From contig DAIERH010000027.1 in NCBI GenBank assembly GCA_027346925.1, positions 1 to 16,314 on the forward strand: a stretch of DNA of 16,314 bases, written 5' to 3'. Of the stretch, positions 6,318 through 14,254 are shown one piece after another. The position numbers were made by a program, and so were the translations under genes. The notes beneath the pieces are model-generated. The model was not told where the DNA came from, searched no databases, and worked only from the letters and a program-made list of their open reading frames with translations. The stretch is from Geobacter sp. GTDB lineage: Bacteria; Desulfobacterota; Desulfuromonadia; Geobacterales; Pseudopelobacteraceae. Each line of letters begins with the position of its first letter. Position 1 is the stretch's first letter.

Positions 6318-9300
6318 AGCGCAAGACCAGACGAACCTATATCAAACTCTCTGGCCTGATCTTTCTGCTGCTGAGCACCTTTCTGATCGGCCTGGCATTC
6401 TTTCTGCCCCGCCTGCTGGATATCAACGCCTACCGTGACGACATCCTTGACACCCTTCAAAAATCACTCAACCGCAAGGTCAGCTTCAGCCGCGGTGAGT
6501 TCTCCATGCAGTTCGGCCCCTCCTTTGTCTTCGACACCGTTGTGGTCAAGGAGCCTGACGGCAACAGCGACTTCCTGACAGCCCAACGGGTTACCGTAAA
6601 CCTGGCCCTGCTCCCCCTGCTGGAGAAACGGCTCGTGCTGCGGGAGCTGACCCTTGAGGGGGCCGAGGTGCGTCTTGCCCGCGCCAGCGACGGAAAGTTG
6701 AATATCGATGACCTGCTCCAGCCACGCCCGAAGGGCTATGAGGTGGGATTCAAAAAATTGCAGGTCAAAAACGGCGTGCTGCATTGGCGCGACGATGCAC
6801 TGGCTAAGGAGGGATTCACGGCGGATATAACCGACCTGAACCTGGAACTGGACAACCTTTCCCGCGGGCGCAAGGGGAGTTTCAAGGTTTCCTGCACCAT
6901 ACCGGCCGTATCGGGGCCGGCGGGCTCCGTTACGTTTTCGGGAACGGCGAAGCTCCCCAAGAAAGCCGTTTCGCTGTGGGAAACGGAACTGAGCGCCACA
7001 GCCGACATAAAACAGGCCGACATCGGCCGTTTCTGGCCCTACTACGGGCGCTTCATCCCGTTCGGCAATCCGGGGGGACGGCTGGACATCGCCACCAGCT
7101 TCAAGGGCAAACCGCGTGACTTCAGCGCCAAGGGGAAAATCCGCGTGAACGGCAGTGCCGTGACCTGGCCCGCCGTTTTCCATGCCACCGTGGCCCCCCG
7201 CTCGCTCCAGTTGGATTACACCATGAAGCTCACCCCTGCCCTCCTGGATATCCCGGCGCTGGAACTGAGCACCGACGGGTTCAGGATCAAGGGGAGCCTC
7301 CAGGTGCATGACTATACGGGCAAGGACCCGCGCATCGTGGCCAGGGCATCCACCCCCTCAACCTTCCGCTACGAGGATGTCAGGACCTATGTCCCCTACG
7401 GCATCATCCCCGCGGACACCTCGGATTATATCGAGCACAAGATCAAATCCGGCATCTTCAAGCTGGATACCGGTGTCCTGGACGGCCGCGTCAGCCAGAT
7501 CGCCCACATGGAACGGGGCGACAACTGCAACACCCTCATGGTCCGGGGGCCGGTGGAGAAGGCCGTACTCAGCTACGGCCCCAAGGCCCCGGTCTTCAAC
7601 GACATCAAGGGCACCATCGAACTGAAGGGAAAGAACTTCAACCTGATCGGCATGACCGGCAGGTTCGGGACTTCCCCCTTCAAACTGCGGGGCTCGATCA
7701 CGGAGTACAATACGGACAGGGTTTCGGACTACCCGGTTCAGATGGAGATCACCCCGCATCCCCCGGAGGTCGCCTGGCTCGCCAAGATTGCCGGCGCGAG
7801 CAAACTCGATTTCAGCGGCAACTCCACGCTTGTCCTTAACGGCAGCGGCCATTACTCGGCCTATCGGCTGAGCGGCGACTGGGAATTGAGACAAGCGGCC
7901 TACTCGTTTCCCGGCGCCATCCGCAAACCGGCCGGCACCCCCAATCATCTGGCGTTCAGCACCGTCATCAGGCCCGGGGAAACCAGACTGACCAGCCTGA
8001 CGTACCAGCTTTCGCCGCTGATATTTTCCGCCACCGCCCTGCTCAGATACGCGGACCGACCCTATCTGGGGTTCGAACTGCAAACGAACCAGTTCATGCT
8101 GAACGAGTCGCTCCCGATTCTCTCGCTTTGGCGCCAGTACCGTCCAAACGGCCGTATCCAGGCCCACATCACCGGCAGCGGCAACCCCGGGGACTTCTCC
8201 TCCATGGACTACAGCGGAGCCATTGCCTTGAATGCATTCTCCTTCCAGCCGGGCGAACGCCTGAAACCGATCAACAACGTAAGCGGCAGTATCGTCTTCA
8301 AGGGGAACAGCCTGGAAACCTCAAATATCAGCATCCGTTACGGAAGTTCCCCCATCTTCGCCAGGGGCAGGATCAGGAATTTCAAAAACCCGCAGGCGGA
8401 GATCACCCTGTCATCGCCGGAATTCTTCCTAGCCGATGCCGACCTCACCCCTCCCAAGGCCGGCATGAGCATCCGACGCCTGAACGCCTCCTTTGTCCTG
8501 CAAGACAACAAATACACCATCCGCTATCTTTCGGGCCTGTTGAACGCCTCGAACTTCATGGTCAGCGGCACCTACACCAACGGTACATCGCCGGAGGCAA
8601 ACCTCTCCGTCGCATCATCGAAACTCGACCTGGACGACGTTTTGACGCTTGTGAAACAGGGAGGAGAGGGGAATACCCGGCAAAACGGTGCAAAGCTGAA
8701 CCTGAAAGTCAGGCTCAACGCCGAGTCGGGCAACTATCGCAAGATCCAGTTCACCAAACTGAATGCCACCCTTGCCCGGGAGGGGGGTACCTTCTTTGTC
8801 CGCGATCTCGATGCGGCTCTGTTCGGCGGGCGGGTCAGCGCCAAGGGGAAGGTTTCCCCCGAAGGCACCGGGGGGAACCGGTTTGAGCTTGGCTTTACGC
8901 TTGATCGCGTCAACGCCGAGCATCTTTTCCAGGCCCTCGATATCTCCAAGGAAGTCACCGGTACGCTGCACCTCCAGGGGGACCTGGCCGCCCGCGGCAC
9001 CAGTTGGGCAGACCTCAAGCAAACCGCCTCGGGGAACGTGCGGCTGCGCCTGGAAAAAGGGACCCTGCGCAAATTCAACGTCCTTTCCAAGGTGTTCTCC
9101 ATCCTCAACGTGTCGCAACTCCTCAAATTCCAACTCCCCGACATGGTGTCGGGCGGTATGCCCTACAATGAGATCAAGGGAATCATCGCCATCAAGGATG
9201 GTGTCGCTTCCAGCCAGGATCTGTTCATTCGCAGCGATGCCATCAACATGTCCATAATCGGCAAGGCAGACCTGGTCAAGGAGGAGTTGGACCTGACCGT

Positions 9301-9550
9301 CGGCGTACAGCCGCTTCAGACCGTGGACAAGATCGTCAACCGCATCCCGGTGGTGGGGTGGCTGCTTTCCGGGAAGGACAAGGGAATTCTGACGGCCTAT
9401 TTCGAGGCAAAGGGAAAATGGTCCGATCCAAAGGTGACCGCCATCCCGGTCAAGTCCCTGGCCAAAGGTGTGCTGAATGTCTTCAGAAGGGTGTTCGAAC
9501 TGCCGGTGCGGCTGTTTACCGACACCGGCGAGGTAATCCTGGGAAAATAA
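6314..9550 (+). CDS. AsmA-family protein with YhdP/AsmA-like C-terminal domain
   Basis: A 1078-residue protein with one N-terminal membrane anchor (about residues 12-32, after the basic start MKRKTRRTYIK), the rest predicted in the periplasm. Residues about 30-160 match the AsmA N-terminal pattern: LLDINAYRDDILDTLQKSLN, then LLPLLEKRLVLRELTLEGAEV. The long middle part is beta-strand rich, alternating short hydrophobic strands with G, N and D turns. Residues about 880-1010 form an AsmA-like C-terminal domain (GTLHLQGDLAARGTSWADLK, then DLTVGVQPLQTVDKIVNRIP). Members such as AsmA, TamB and YhdP are thought to bridge the periplasm and carry or influence phospholipid transport to the outer membrane; that role here is by family. 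It is coupled to the CorC-like gene by an ATGA overlap and converges on lpxC with 16 bases between stops. Confidence 0.85.
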   Translation: MKRKTRRTYIKLSGLIFLLLSTFLIGLAFFLPRLLDINAYRDDILDTLQKSLNRKVSFSRGEFSMQFGPSFVFDTVVVKEPDGNSDFLTAQRVTVNLALLPLLEKRLVLRELTLEGAEVRLARASDGKLNIDDLLQPRPKGYEVGFKKLQVKNGVLHWRDDALAKEGFTADITDLNLELDNLSRGRKGSFKVSCTIPAVSGPAGSVTFSGTAKLPKKAVSLWETELSATADIKQADIGRFWPYYGRFIPFGNPGGRLDIATSFKGKPRDFSAKGKIRVNGSAVTWPAVFHATVAPRSLQLDYTMKLTPALLDIPALELSTDGFRIKGSLQVHDYTGKDPRIVARASTPSTFRYEDVRTYVPYGIIPADTSDYIEHKIKSGIFKLDTGVLDGRVSQIAHMERGDNCNTLMVRGPVEKAVLSYGPKAPVFNDIKGTIELKGKNFNLIGMTGRFGTSPFKLRGSITEYNTDRVSDYPVQMEITPHPPEVAWLAKIAGASKLDFSGNSTLVLNGSGHYSAYRLSGDWELRQAAYSFPGAIRKPAGTPNHLAFSTVIRPGETRLTSLTYQLSPLIFSATALLRYADRPYLGFELQTNQFMLNESLPILSLWRQYRPNGRIQAHITGSGNPGDFSSMDYSGAIALNAFSFQPGERLKPINNVSGSIVFKGNSLETSNISIRYGSSPIFARGRIRNFKNPQAEITLSSPEFFLADADLTPPKAGMSIRRLNASFVLQDNKYTIRYLSGLLNASNFMVSGTYTNGTSPEANLSVASSKLDLDDVLTLVKQGGEGNTRQNGAKLNLKVRLNAESGNYRKIQFTKLNATLAREGGTFFVRDLDAALFGGRVSAKGKVSPEGTGGNRFELGFTLDRVNAEHLFQALDISKEVTGTLHLQGDLAARGTSWADLKQTASGNVRLRLEKGTLRKFNVLSKVFSILNVSQLLKFQLPDMVSGGMPYNEIKGIIAIKDGVASSQDLFIRSDAINMSIIGKADLVKEELDLTVGVQPLQTVDKIVNRIPVVGWLLSGKDKGILTAYFEAKGKWSDPKVTAIPVKSLAKGVLNVFRRVFELPVRLFTDTGEVILGK

Positions 9551-9566
9551 TCGGTTGGTAGAAAAA

Positions 9567-10394
9567 TCAGTAGATTGAGTAGTTGGCGGGGTCTGAAAAA
9601 ATCTCTCTCAACAGCAGATTGTTGAGGTAATGACCGGTCTTGTTGGCCTCAACCTTGCCGAGGATACGGTAACCGCTGGTGTACAGGTCACCGATCAGGT
9701 CGAGGATCTTGTGGTTGACCAGTTCCTTCTTGTAACGCAGACCATGGGGATTGACGATCTCGTCGCTGCCGATGACCACCGCGTTATCCAGAGAGCCCCC
9801 CTTGGCCAGGCCGGCCTGTTTGATGGCCTCGATCTCCTCCAGCAGGGTAAAGGTGCGAGAATTGATGATGGCGAAGGCGTTCTCGACATCGGTGACCCGC
9901 TTCTTCTGTTTTCCCACGGGAGAACGAAACTCGATGGTCATGGTAATTTCCAGGGTATTCAGCGGCTTGACCCGCACCCAGGCGTCCTTGTGGCTGACCT
10001 CCACCGGCCGAACCACCTTCAGGTATACCCCGTTTTCGGGAAATTCGTACACCCCGGCCTTCCACATCCCCTGGTAGAACTCCCAGGCTGAGCCGTCCAG
10101 GATGGGCACCTCGGGGCCGTCGATGTAGACCAGGCAGTTGGTGATGCCGGAGAAATAGAAGGCGGCCATGAGGTGCTCAATAGTCGAAACCGACGTGCCG
10201 TCCTTGGCGATCAGGGTCGAGAGACGGGTATCGGCCACCGTGTCGTACCGGGCCGGGATGGTGCAGCCATTGTGGACAAAGGCGATGCCGAACTCGCGGC
10301 GGGGAAGGAATTCCAGGTTTACCGGCTGGCCGGTGTGCAGGCCGATGCCGGTGATCTTGAAGATACGGTTGATGGTTGTCTGACGTTTGATCAT
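9567..10394 (-). CDS. lpxC: UDP-3-O-acyl-N-acetylglucosamine deacetylase (LpxC), compact form
   Basis: Zn-dependent cytosolic deacetylase, the committed step of lipid A synthesis. Key residues are present: TGIGLHTGQ near 15-23, general base Glu73 and zinc ligand His74 in TIEHLMAA, the zinc ligands His228 and Asp232 with Lys229 in VNHKILDLIGDLY, and catalytic His255 in TGHYLNN. EVPILDGSAWEFY (95-107) and GLAKGGSLDNAVVIG (195-209) are also typical. At 275 residues it is about 25-30 shorter than the usual LpxC; the link before SRTF (about 158-178) looks trimmed and SRTFTLLEE replaces the more common ARTFGF type. It is not beside fabZ, lpxA or lpxB. The ATG follows a near-consensus promoter so closely that the message may be leaderless. 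Confidence 0.92.
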   Translation of the reverse strand: MIKRQTTINRIFKITGIGLHTGQPVNLEFLPRREFGIAFVHNGCTIPARYDTVADTRLSTLIAKDGTSVSTIEHLMAAFYFSGITNCLVYIDGPEVPILDGSAWEFYQGMWKAGVYEFPENGVYLKVVRPVEVSHKDAWVRVKPLNTLEITMTIEFRSPVGKQKKRVTDVENAFAIINSRTFTLLEEIEAIKQAGLAKGGSLDNAVVIGSDEIVNPHGLRYKKELVNHKILDLIGDLYTSGYRILGKVEANKTGHYLNNLLLREIFSDPANYSIY

Positions 10395-10400
10395 TACCTA

Positions 10401-10429
10401 ACTATGGCAGATTTGGGGAAAAGCGTCAA
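10401..10429 (-). promoter_or_regulatory. sigma70 promoter candidate for lpxC
   Basis: On the minus strand TTGACG (10429-10424, five of six), a 17-base spacer and CATAGT (10406-10401, four of six). Six bases (TAGGTA) separate the -10 from ATG 10394, so the expected start of transcription is at or next to the A of the ATG. The only AGG upstream is two bases from the ATG, too close for a normal ribosome site, which fits leaderless translation. Confidence 0.5.
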
Positions 10430-10440
10430 GAAGCCAAAAG

Positions 10441-10463
10441 TCCCCTCTCCCCGGAGGAGGGGG
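10441..10463 (-). terminator. candidate intrinsic terminator of cysE
   Basis: Directly behind the cysE stop (TGA 10466-10464) the minus strand reads CCCCCTCCTCC, then GGGGAGAGGGGA and TTTT. The two arms pair over most of their length with one bulged base, giving a GC-rich hairpin with a short T run. The T run is weak, so termination may be partial. It sits before the lpxC promoter, consistent with separate transcripts. Confidence 0.45.
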
Positions 10464-11150
10464 TCACCGTGAGGACGGCGTTTCCAGCCTCTTTTTCAAC
10501 TCCTCGTGTTCCCGGGACAGGCTGTCGTACTTCTTTTCCAACTCGCGAATCTGGTCGAACAGACAGGCGATGGCCTTGGCCTCCGGATCGGGCAGTTGGC
10601 CATGCTGCAGATCATGTCGTGCATCTTCCTTCTTTTCCTGCGCCATGACCACCCGGCCGGGAATCCCCACCACCGTGGCGTTTTCCGGCACCTCCTTGAC
10701 CACCACCGAGTTTGAGCCGATCTTGGCGCCCTTACCCACGGTAAACGGCCCCAACACCTTGGCACCGGAACCGATGACCACGTTGTCCTCCAGGGTCGGG
10801 TGGCGTTTCACCTTGTCCCAGGTTACACCGCCCAGGGTTACCCCGTGATACAGGGTCACGTTGTCGCCGATTTCGGCCGTCTCGCCGATCACCACCCCCA
10901 TACCGTGGTCGATGAAAAACTTGCGGCCGATCTTGGCGCCGGGGTGGATCTCGATGCCGGTAAAAAAACGGCCCATGTGGGAGATGAAGCGACCCAGGAA
11001 GAAAAACTCGTTCACCCAGAACCAGTGGGCAACGCGGTAGAACCACAGGGCGTGCAGGCCCGGGTAACAGAAGAAGATCTCCACCGCGCTGCGGGCAGCC
11101 GGATCGCGCTCAAAGACTGAATTGATATCTTCACGGAGGTTCTTGAACAT
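10464..11150 (-). CDS. cysE: serine O-acetyltransferase, short EpsC type
   Basis: Cytosolic enzyme of 228 residues that acetylates L-serine with acetyl-CoA, the first committed step to cysteine. A short helical N-terminal part (1-60) is followed by the left-handed beta-helix of hexapeptide repeats (about 65-165: IHPGAKIGRKFFIDHGMGVV, then GETAEIGDNVTLYHGVTLGG). His82 in IDHG corresponds to the catalytic His158 of E. coli CysE. The E. coli QVDIHP aspartate position is Glu67 (GIEIHP), usual in the short form, which lacks the large N-terminal helical domain of the E. coli enzyme. Residues about 172-224 form a charged, probably coiled-coil tail (IRELEKKYDSLSREHEELKK). ATG 11150 is chosen over the longer frame because GAGGAG lies seven bases upstream and the protein then begins MFKNLREDINSVFERDPAAR. 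Confidence 0.93.
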   Translation of the reverse strand: MFKNLREDINSVFERDPAARSAVEIFFCYPGLHALWFYRVAHWFWVNEFFFLGRFISHMGRFFTGIEIHPGAKIGRKFFIDHGMGVVIGETAEIGDNVTLYHGVTLGGVTWDKVKRHPTLEDNVVIGSGAKVLGPFTVGKGAKIGSNSVVVKEVPENATVVGIPGRVVMAQEKKEDARHDLQHGQLPDPEAKAIACLFDQIRELEKKYDSLSREHEELKKRLETPSSR

Positions 11151-11190
11151 GGGAGGACTCCTCGGAAGGCCGTAATAAACCGTGGTTCTA

Positions 11191-11219
11191 CAGTTACCAT
11201 ACCCGAGCAAATGTGTCAA
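11191..11219 (-). promoter_or_regulatory. candidate extended -10 promoter of cysE
   Basis: On the minus strand a perfect TTGACA (11219-11214), a 17-base spacer and TAACTG (11196-11191) preceded by TGG, which matches the TGn of an extended -10. The -10 hexamer itself is weak. The leader would be about 34 bases. Its -35 lies 34 bases from the -35 of the divergent fumarase promoter. Confidence 0.4.
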
Positions 11220-11252
11220 ATTCTAATCATTTCGCCCCCTGTAACTTCATAC

Positions 11253-11281
11253 TCGACAAAAACCCATTTATTCACTAGTAT
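11253..11281 (+). promoter_or_regulatory. sigma70 promoter candidate for fumarase
   Basis: TCGACA (11253-11258, five of six), a 17-base spacer and TAGTAT (11276-11281, four of six) in an AT-rich patch. The leader to the fumarase ATG would be about 110 bases. I saw no riboswitch or convincing attenuator in that leader; a 92-codon frame from 11285 overlaps the fumarase start and is not thought to be a gene. Confidence 0.45.
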
Positions 11282-11399
11282 GCCATGAAACCGTATACAC
11301 AATCCTTCGCCACGTTGTCGAATACGTATCAGGCGGCTTTTCAGCGTCTCCGGCATTTCCGTGGCATACACTATTATCCCCGAAAGGAGTACGTTACGT

Positions 11400-13025
11400 A
11401 TGGCTACCCCCGAATTCCACTACCAGGACCCCTTCCCCATCGCCAAGGACGAAACCAAATACCGCAAGATCGATGGTTCCGAGAAGTACATCGAAGTCTC
11501 CGAGTTTGCCGGCAAACAGGTGATCAGGGTCTGTCCGGAAGCCCTTACCATCCTGGCCAATGAAGCCATGAAGGACGTTTCCTTCCTGCTGCGCCCCGCA
11601 CATAACGAGCAGGTGGCCAAGATCCTGGCCGACCCCGAGGCGTCCCAGAACGACAGGGGCGTGGCCATGGCCTTCCTGCGCAACGCCGAGATTGCCGCCA
11701 ACTTCGAACTTCCCGTCTGCCAGGACACCGGCACCGCCACCGTGGTCGCCAAGAAGGGGCAGCAGGTCTGGACCGGCGTCAAGGACGAGGAGTGGATCTC
11801 CAAGGGTATCTACAAGACCTACACCGAGGAGAACCTGCGCTACTCCCAGACCGTTGCCCTGGACATGTACACCGAGAAGAACACCGGCACCAACCTGCCG
11901 GCCCAGATCGACATCTTTGCAGCGGAAGGCGACTACTACAAGTTCCTCTTTATGGCCAAAGGGGGCGGCTCGGCCAACAAGACCATGCTCTACCAGGAGA
12001 CCAAGGCCCTGCTCACCCCGGAGAAACTGGAGAAGTTCCTGATCGAGAAGATGAAATACCTGGGCACCGCCGCCTGCCCCCCCTACCACGTTGCCTTTGT
12101 CATCGGCGGAACCTCGGCGGATGCCTGCATGAAGGCCGTCAAGCTGGCCACGGCCAAGGAACTGGACGGACTCCCCACCAAAGGGAACGAGCACGGCCAG
12201 GCGTTCCGCGACATCGAGCTGGAGAACAAGCTGCTGGAAGCGGCCCAGAAGCTCGGCATCGGCGCACAGTTCGGCGGCAAGTACTTCGCCCATGACGTGC
12301 GGGTCATCCGCCTGCCGCGCCACGGCGCCTCCTGCCCGGTGGGGATGGCGGTCTCCTGCTCGGCCGACCGCAACATCAAGGCCAAGATCAACAAAGACGG
12401 TCTGTGGGTCGAAGAGATGGACCGCAACCCCGGCCGCCTCATCCCCGAGCAGTACCGGGGCAAGCACGGGCACGGCGTCAAGATCGACCTCAACCGCCCC
12501 ATGAAGGAGATCCTGGCCGAACTGACCAAGCATCCGGTCTCCACCCCGCTCCTCCTGACCGGCACCATCGTGGTGGGACGCGACATCGCCCATGCCAAGT
12601 TCAAGGAGATCCTGGACAGCGGCAAGCCGCTCCCCGAGTACCTGCTCAACCACCCGATCTACTACGCCGGCCCGGCCAAAACTCCGGCGGGCAAGGCCTC
12701 CGGCTCCTTCGGCCCCACCACCGCCGGCCGCATGGACTCCTACGTGGACCTGCTCCAGAGCAAGGGGGGCTCGCTGATCATGATCGCCAAGGGGAACAGA
12801 AGCCAGCAGGTCACCGACGCCTGCAAGAAGTACGGCGGGTTCTACCTCGGCTCCATCGGCGGCCCGGCCGCGGTCCTGGCCGAGGAGAATATCAAGAAGG
12901 TGGAATGCATCGACTTCCCGGAACTGGGCATGGAGGCGGTCTGGAAGATCGAGGTGGAAGACTTCCCGGCCTTCATCCTGGTGGACGACAAGGGGAACGA
13001 TTTCTTTAAGCAGCTCGGGCTGTAG
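11400..13025 (+). CDS. class I fumarate hydratase, [4Fe-4S]
   Basis: Enzyme of 541 residues that interconverts fumarate and L-malate in the TCA cycle, in the same family as E. coli FumA/FumB. The N-terminal domain (about 50-330) holds the cluster ligands: Cys107 in LPVCQDTGTA, Cys226 in GTAACPPYH and Cys320 in GMAVSCSADR. Their spacing of 119 and 94 residues is the same as in characterised class I fumarases. GGGSANKTMLY (188-198) and IGGTSADACMK (235-245) are also family landmarks. The C-terminal domain (about 340-540) contains TGTIVVGRDIAHAKF and GPTTAGRMDSYVD. An in-frame start lies upstream at 11361, but ATG 11400 has AAGGAG at 11384-11389. Monocistronic: own promoter candidate and terminator. 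No frameshift or missing ligand. Confidence 0.95.
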   Translation: MATPEFHYQDPFPIAKDETKYRKIDGSEKYIEVSEFAGKQVIRVCPEALTILANEAMKDVSFLLRPAHNEQVAKILADPEASQNDRGVAMAFLRNAEIAANFELPVCQDTGTATVVAKKGQQVWTGVKDEEWISKGIYKTYTEENLRYSQTVALDMYTEKNTGTNLPAQIDIFAAEGDYYKFLFMAKGGGSANKTMLYQETKALLTPEKLEKFLIEKMKYLGTAACPPYHVAFVIGGTSADACMKAVKLATAKELDGLPTKGNEHGQAFRDIELENKLLEAAQKLGIGAQFGGKYFAHDVRVIRLPRHGASCPVGMAVSCSADRNIKAKINKDGLWVEEMDRNPGRLIPEQYRGKHGHGVKIDLNRPMKEILAELTKHPVSTPLLLTGTIVVGRDIAHAKFKEILDSGKPLPEYLLNHPIYYAGPAKTPAGKASGSFGPTTAGRMDSYVDLLQSKGGSLIMIAKGNRSQQVTDACKKYGGFYLGSIGGPAAVLAEENIKKVECIDFPELGMEAVWKIEVEDFPAFILVDDKGNDFFKQLGL

Positions 13026-13049
13026 ACCGACGAGCGACGCCATGGACAG

Positions 13050-13083
13050 GGGCCCCCGGCTGCGCAAGCGGCGGGGGCCCTTT
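13050..13083 (+). terminator. intrinsic terminator of the fumarase gene
   Basis: GGGCCCCCG (13050-13058) pairs with CGGGGGCCC (13072-13080), nine base pairs with no mismatch, across a 13-base loop, followed by TTT and then C. The stem is very strong, the T run short. It lies 24 bases after the fumarase stop. Confidence 0.7.
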
Positions 13084-13313
13084 CTGCACCAACCCCCCAT
13101 TCCAGAAGCCCGCTACTGTCGCCATTTTTTATTGATTTTTTTCCACCCCTACGCGCCTTTTCCTGCCACATAATCACAACATACTGAAATAGCGTCAAAA
13201 TACAAATACCCATTTCAGGCATGAATGATGCTCCATCCGCTTTATGGACAAATTTGGCCTTAATTATCTCGTAACAACCGAATTTGACCAAACAAACGCA
13301 GAGGAGGCAAACC
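13084..13313 (+). other. AT-rich intergenic region before the DUF5666 gene, with an inverted repeat
   Basis: About 230 bases without a gene, clearly more AT-rich than its surroundings. It holds a seven-base inverted repeat, CTGAAAT (13184-13190) and ATTTCAG (13212-13218), 21 bases apart, which could be an operator or a chance pairing. AGGAGG at 13303-13308 is the ribosome site of the DUF5666 gene, five bases before ATG 13314. No convincing -35/-10 pair was found. Confidence 0.4.
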
Positions 13314-14254
13314 ATGATTCAAAAAAACGTATGGCGCGGGTTGGCGATGGGGACCGTTCTCGCCCTCGCGGGGTGTGGCGGCAGCGGCTCATCTCCATCA
13401 GGGGGGGCAGCGGAGTGAGCAAAGGCGCAATTTCGGCATTCGGGAGCATTTTCGTCAACGGGGTCGAATTTGATGTGACAAAGAGCAGCGTCACGATGAA
13501 CGACAGCAGCAAGAGTACCGCCGACCTGAAGTTGGGCATGGTGGTTACCGTACACGGCAACATTGACGATGCCACCAAGAAAGGCTCAGCCACCAGCATC
13601 GATTTCAGCGATGACCTGGAAGGTCCTGCATGCTCCGTCAACACGGCGGCGCAAACCATGAGCGTGTTCGGACAGACGGTCAAGATCATCGCCTCGACCA
13701 AATTCGATGGCTTCAGCAATTTCAGCAGTGTCGGCAACAGTATCGTGGAGGTCAGCGGCCTGCCCGACGCAAGCGGTGCCATAACCGCCACCTTCGTCGA
13801 GAAAAAGGGCCAAACCGACGAGTTCGAATTAAAGGGCTATATCAACAATCTTGACACCGCCCTCAAGACCTTCACCCTCACCCTGACGCAGGGTAGCAGC
13901 GGCAGCGCCATCAACTACTCGGGCATAACCCTTCCCAGCGGCATCCAGAACGGCTCATTCGTCAAGGTGTCGCTCGATCCGGCAACGGTAAGCTGTGGGG
14001 CCACGAGCTACACCGCAACCCAGATCAGTGCAAAAAAGGCCGAGATGGAGGACACGGCCATGGCTGAGATGGAGGGGTACGTGGCCGGCTTGAACAGTGC
14101 CGCGCTGACCTTCAAGCTCAACGGGATGACGGTCGATTATTCGGCTGTTTCCCAGCCCCCGGCCCTGAGCAACGGTGCCCACATCGAGGTTAAGGGAAGC
14201 ATCACCAACGGTGTCCTCAAGGCGACAACAATCACCATTCAAACCGGCAGCTAG
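13314..14254 (+). CDS. DUF5666-type lipoprotein, reading frame broken at a G7 tract
   Basis: Two frames make one protein. From ATG 13314, with AGGAGG five bases upstream, a lipoprotein signal is read: MIQKNVWRGLAMGTVLALAG followed by Cys21, lipobox LAGC, then a Gly/Ser-rich linker. This frame stops at TGA 13416-13418 after 34 residues. The rest lies one frame over and runs to TAG 14252-14254. One extra G in the run at 13401-13407 would join them into 313 residues reading SGGGSGVSKGAISAFG. The mature part has about four repeats of the DUF5666 beta-strand pattern (GSIFVNGVEFDV, GQTVKI, LKGYINNLDTALKTFTL, MEGYVAGLNSAALTFKLNGM). Family function is unknown; an envelope location follows from the lipobox. 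Either a frameshift pseudogene, a phase-variable gene or a sequencing error in the homopolymer. The final G of the stop codon is the first base of the adjacent IS630. Confidence 0.75.
13401..13407 (+). repeat. G7 homopolymer tract inside the lipoprotein linker
   Basis: Seven consecutive G within codons for the Ser-Gly linker just after the lipobox. Length eight puts signal peptide and DUF5666 domains in one frame; length seven gives a stop nine bases later. The tract therefore decides whether the protein is exported. Confidence 0.85.

Noticed and set aside
10441..10463. CT/AG-rich palindrome as a dispersed REP-like repeat
   Set aside because: Only one copy is present in the window; position right after the cysE stop fits a terminator better.
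11285..11563. Possible upstream small gene in the fumarase leader
   Set aside because: It has no good ribosome site and runs far into the fumarase coding region in another frame; no sign of an attenuator arrangement.
11394..13100. 568-codon minus-strand frame spanning the fumarase gene
   Set aside because: Long only because of high GC in the third codon position of fumarase; the protein is low-complexity (V/G/L/D/H) and matches nothing.
13955..14242. 95-codon minus-strand frame that would continue the CPBP frame if the IS were removed
   Set aside because: It is antisense to the DUF5666 repeats and shows no CPBP motif, so it is unlikely to be the true C-terminus.
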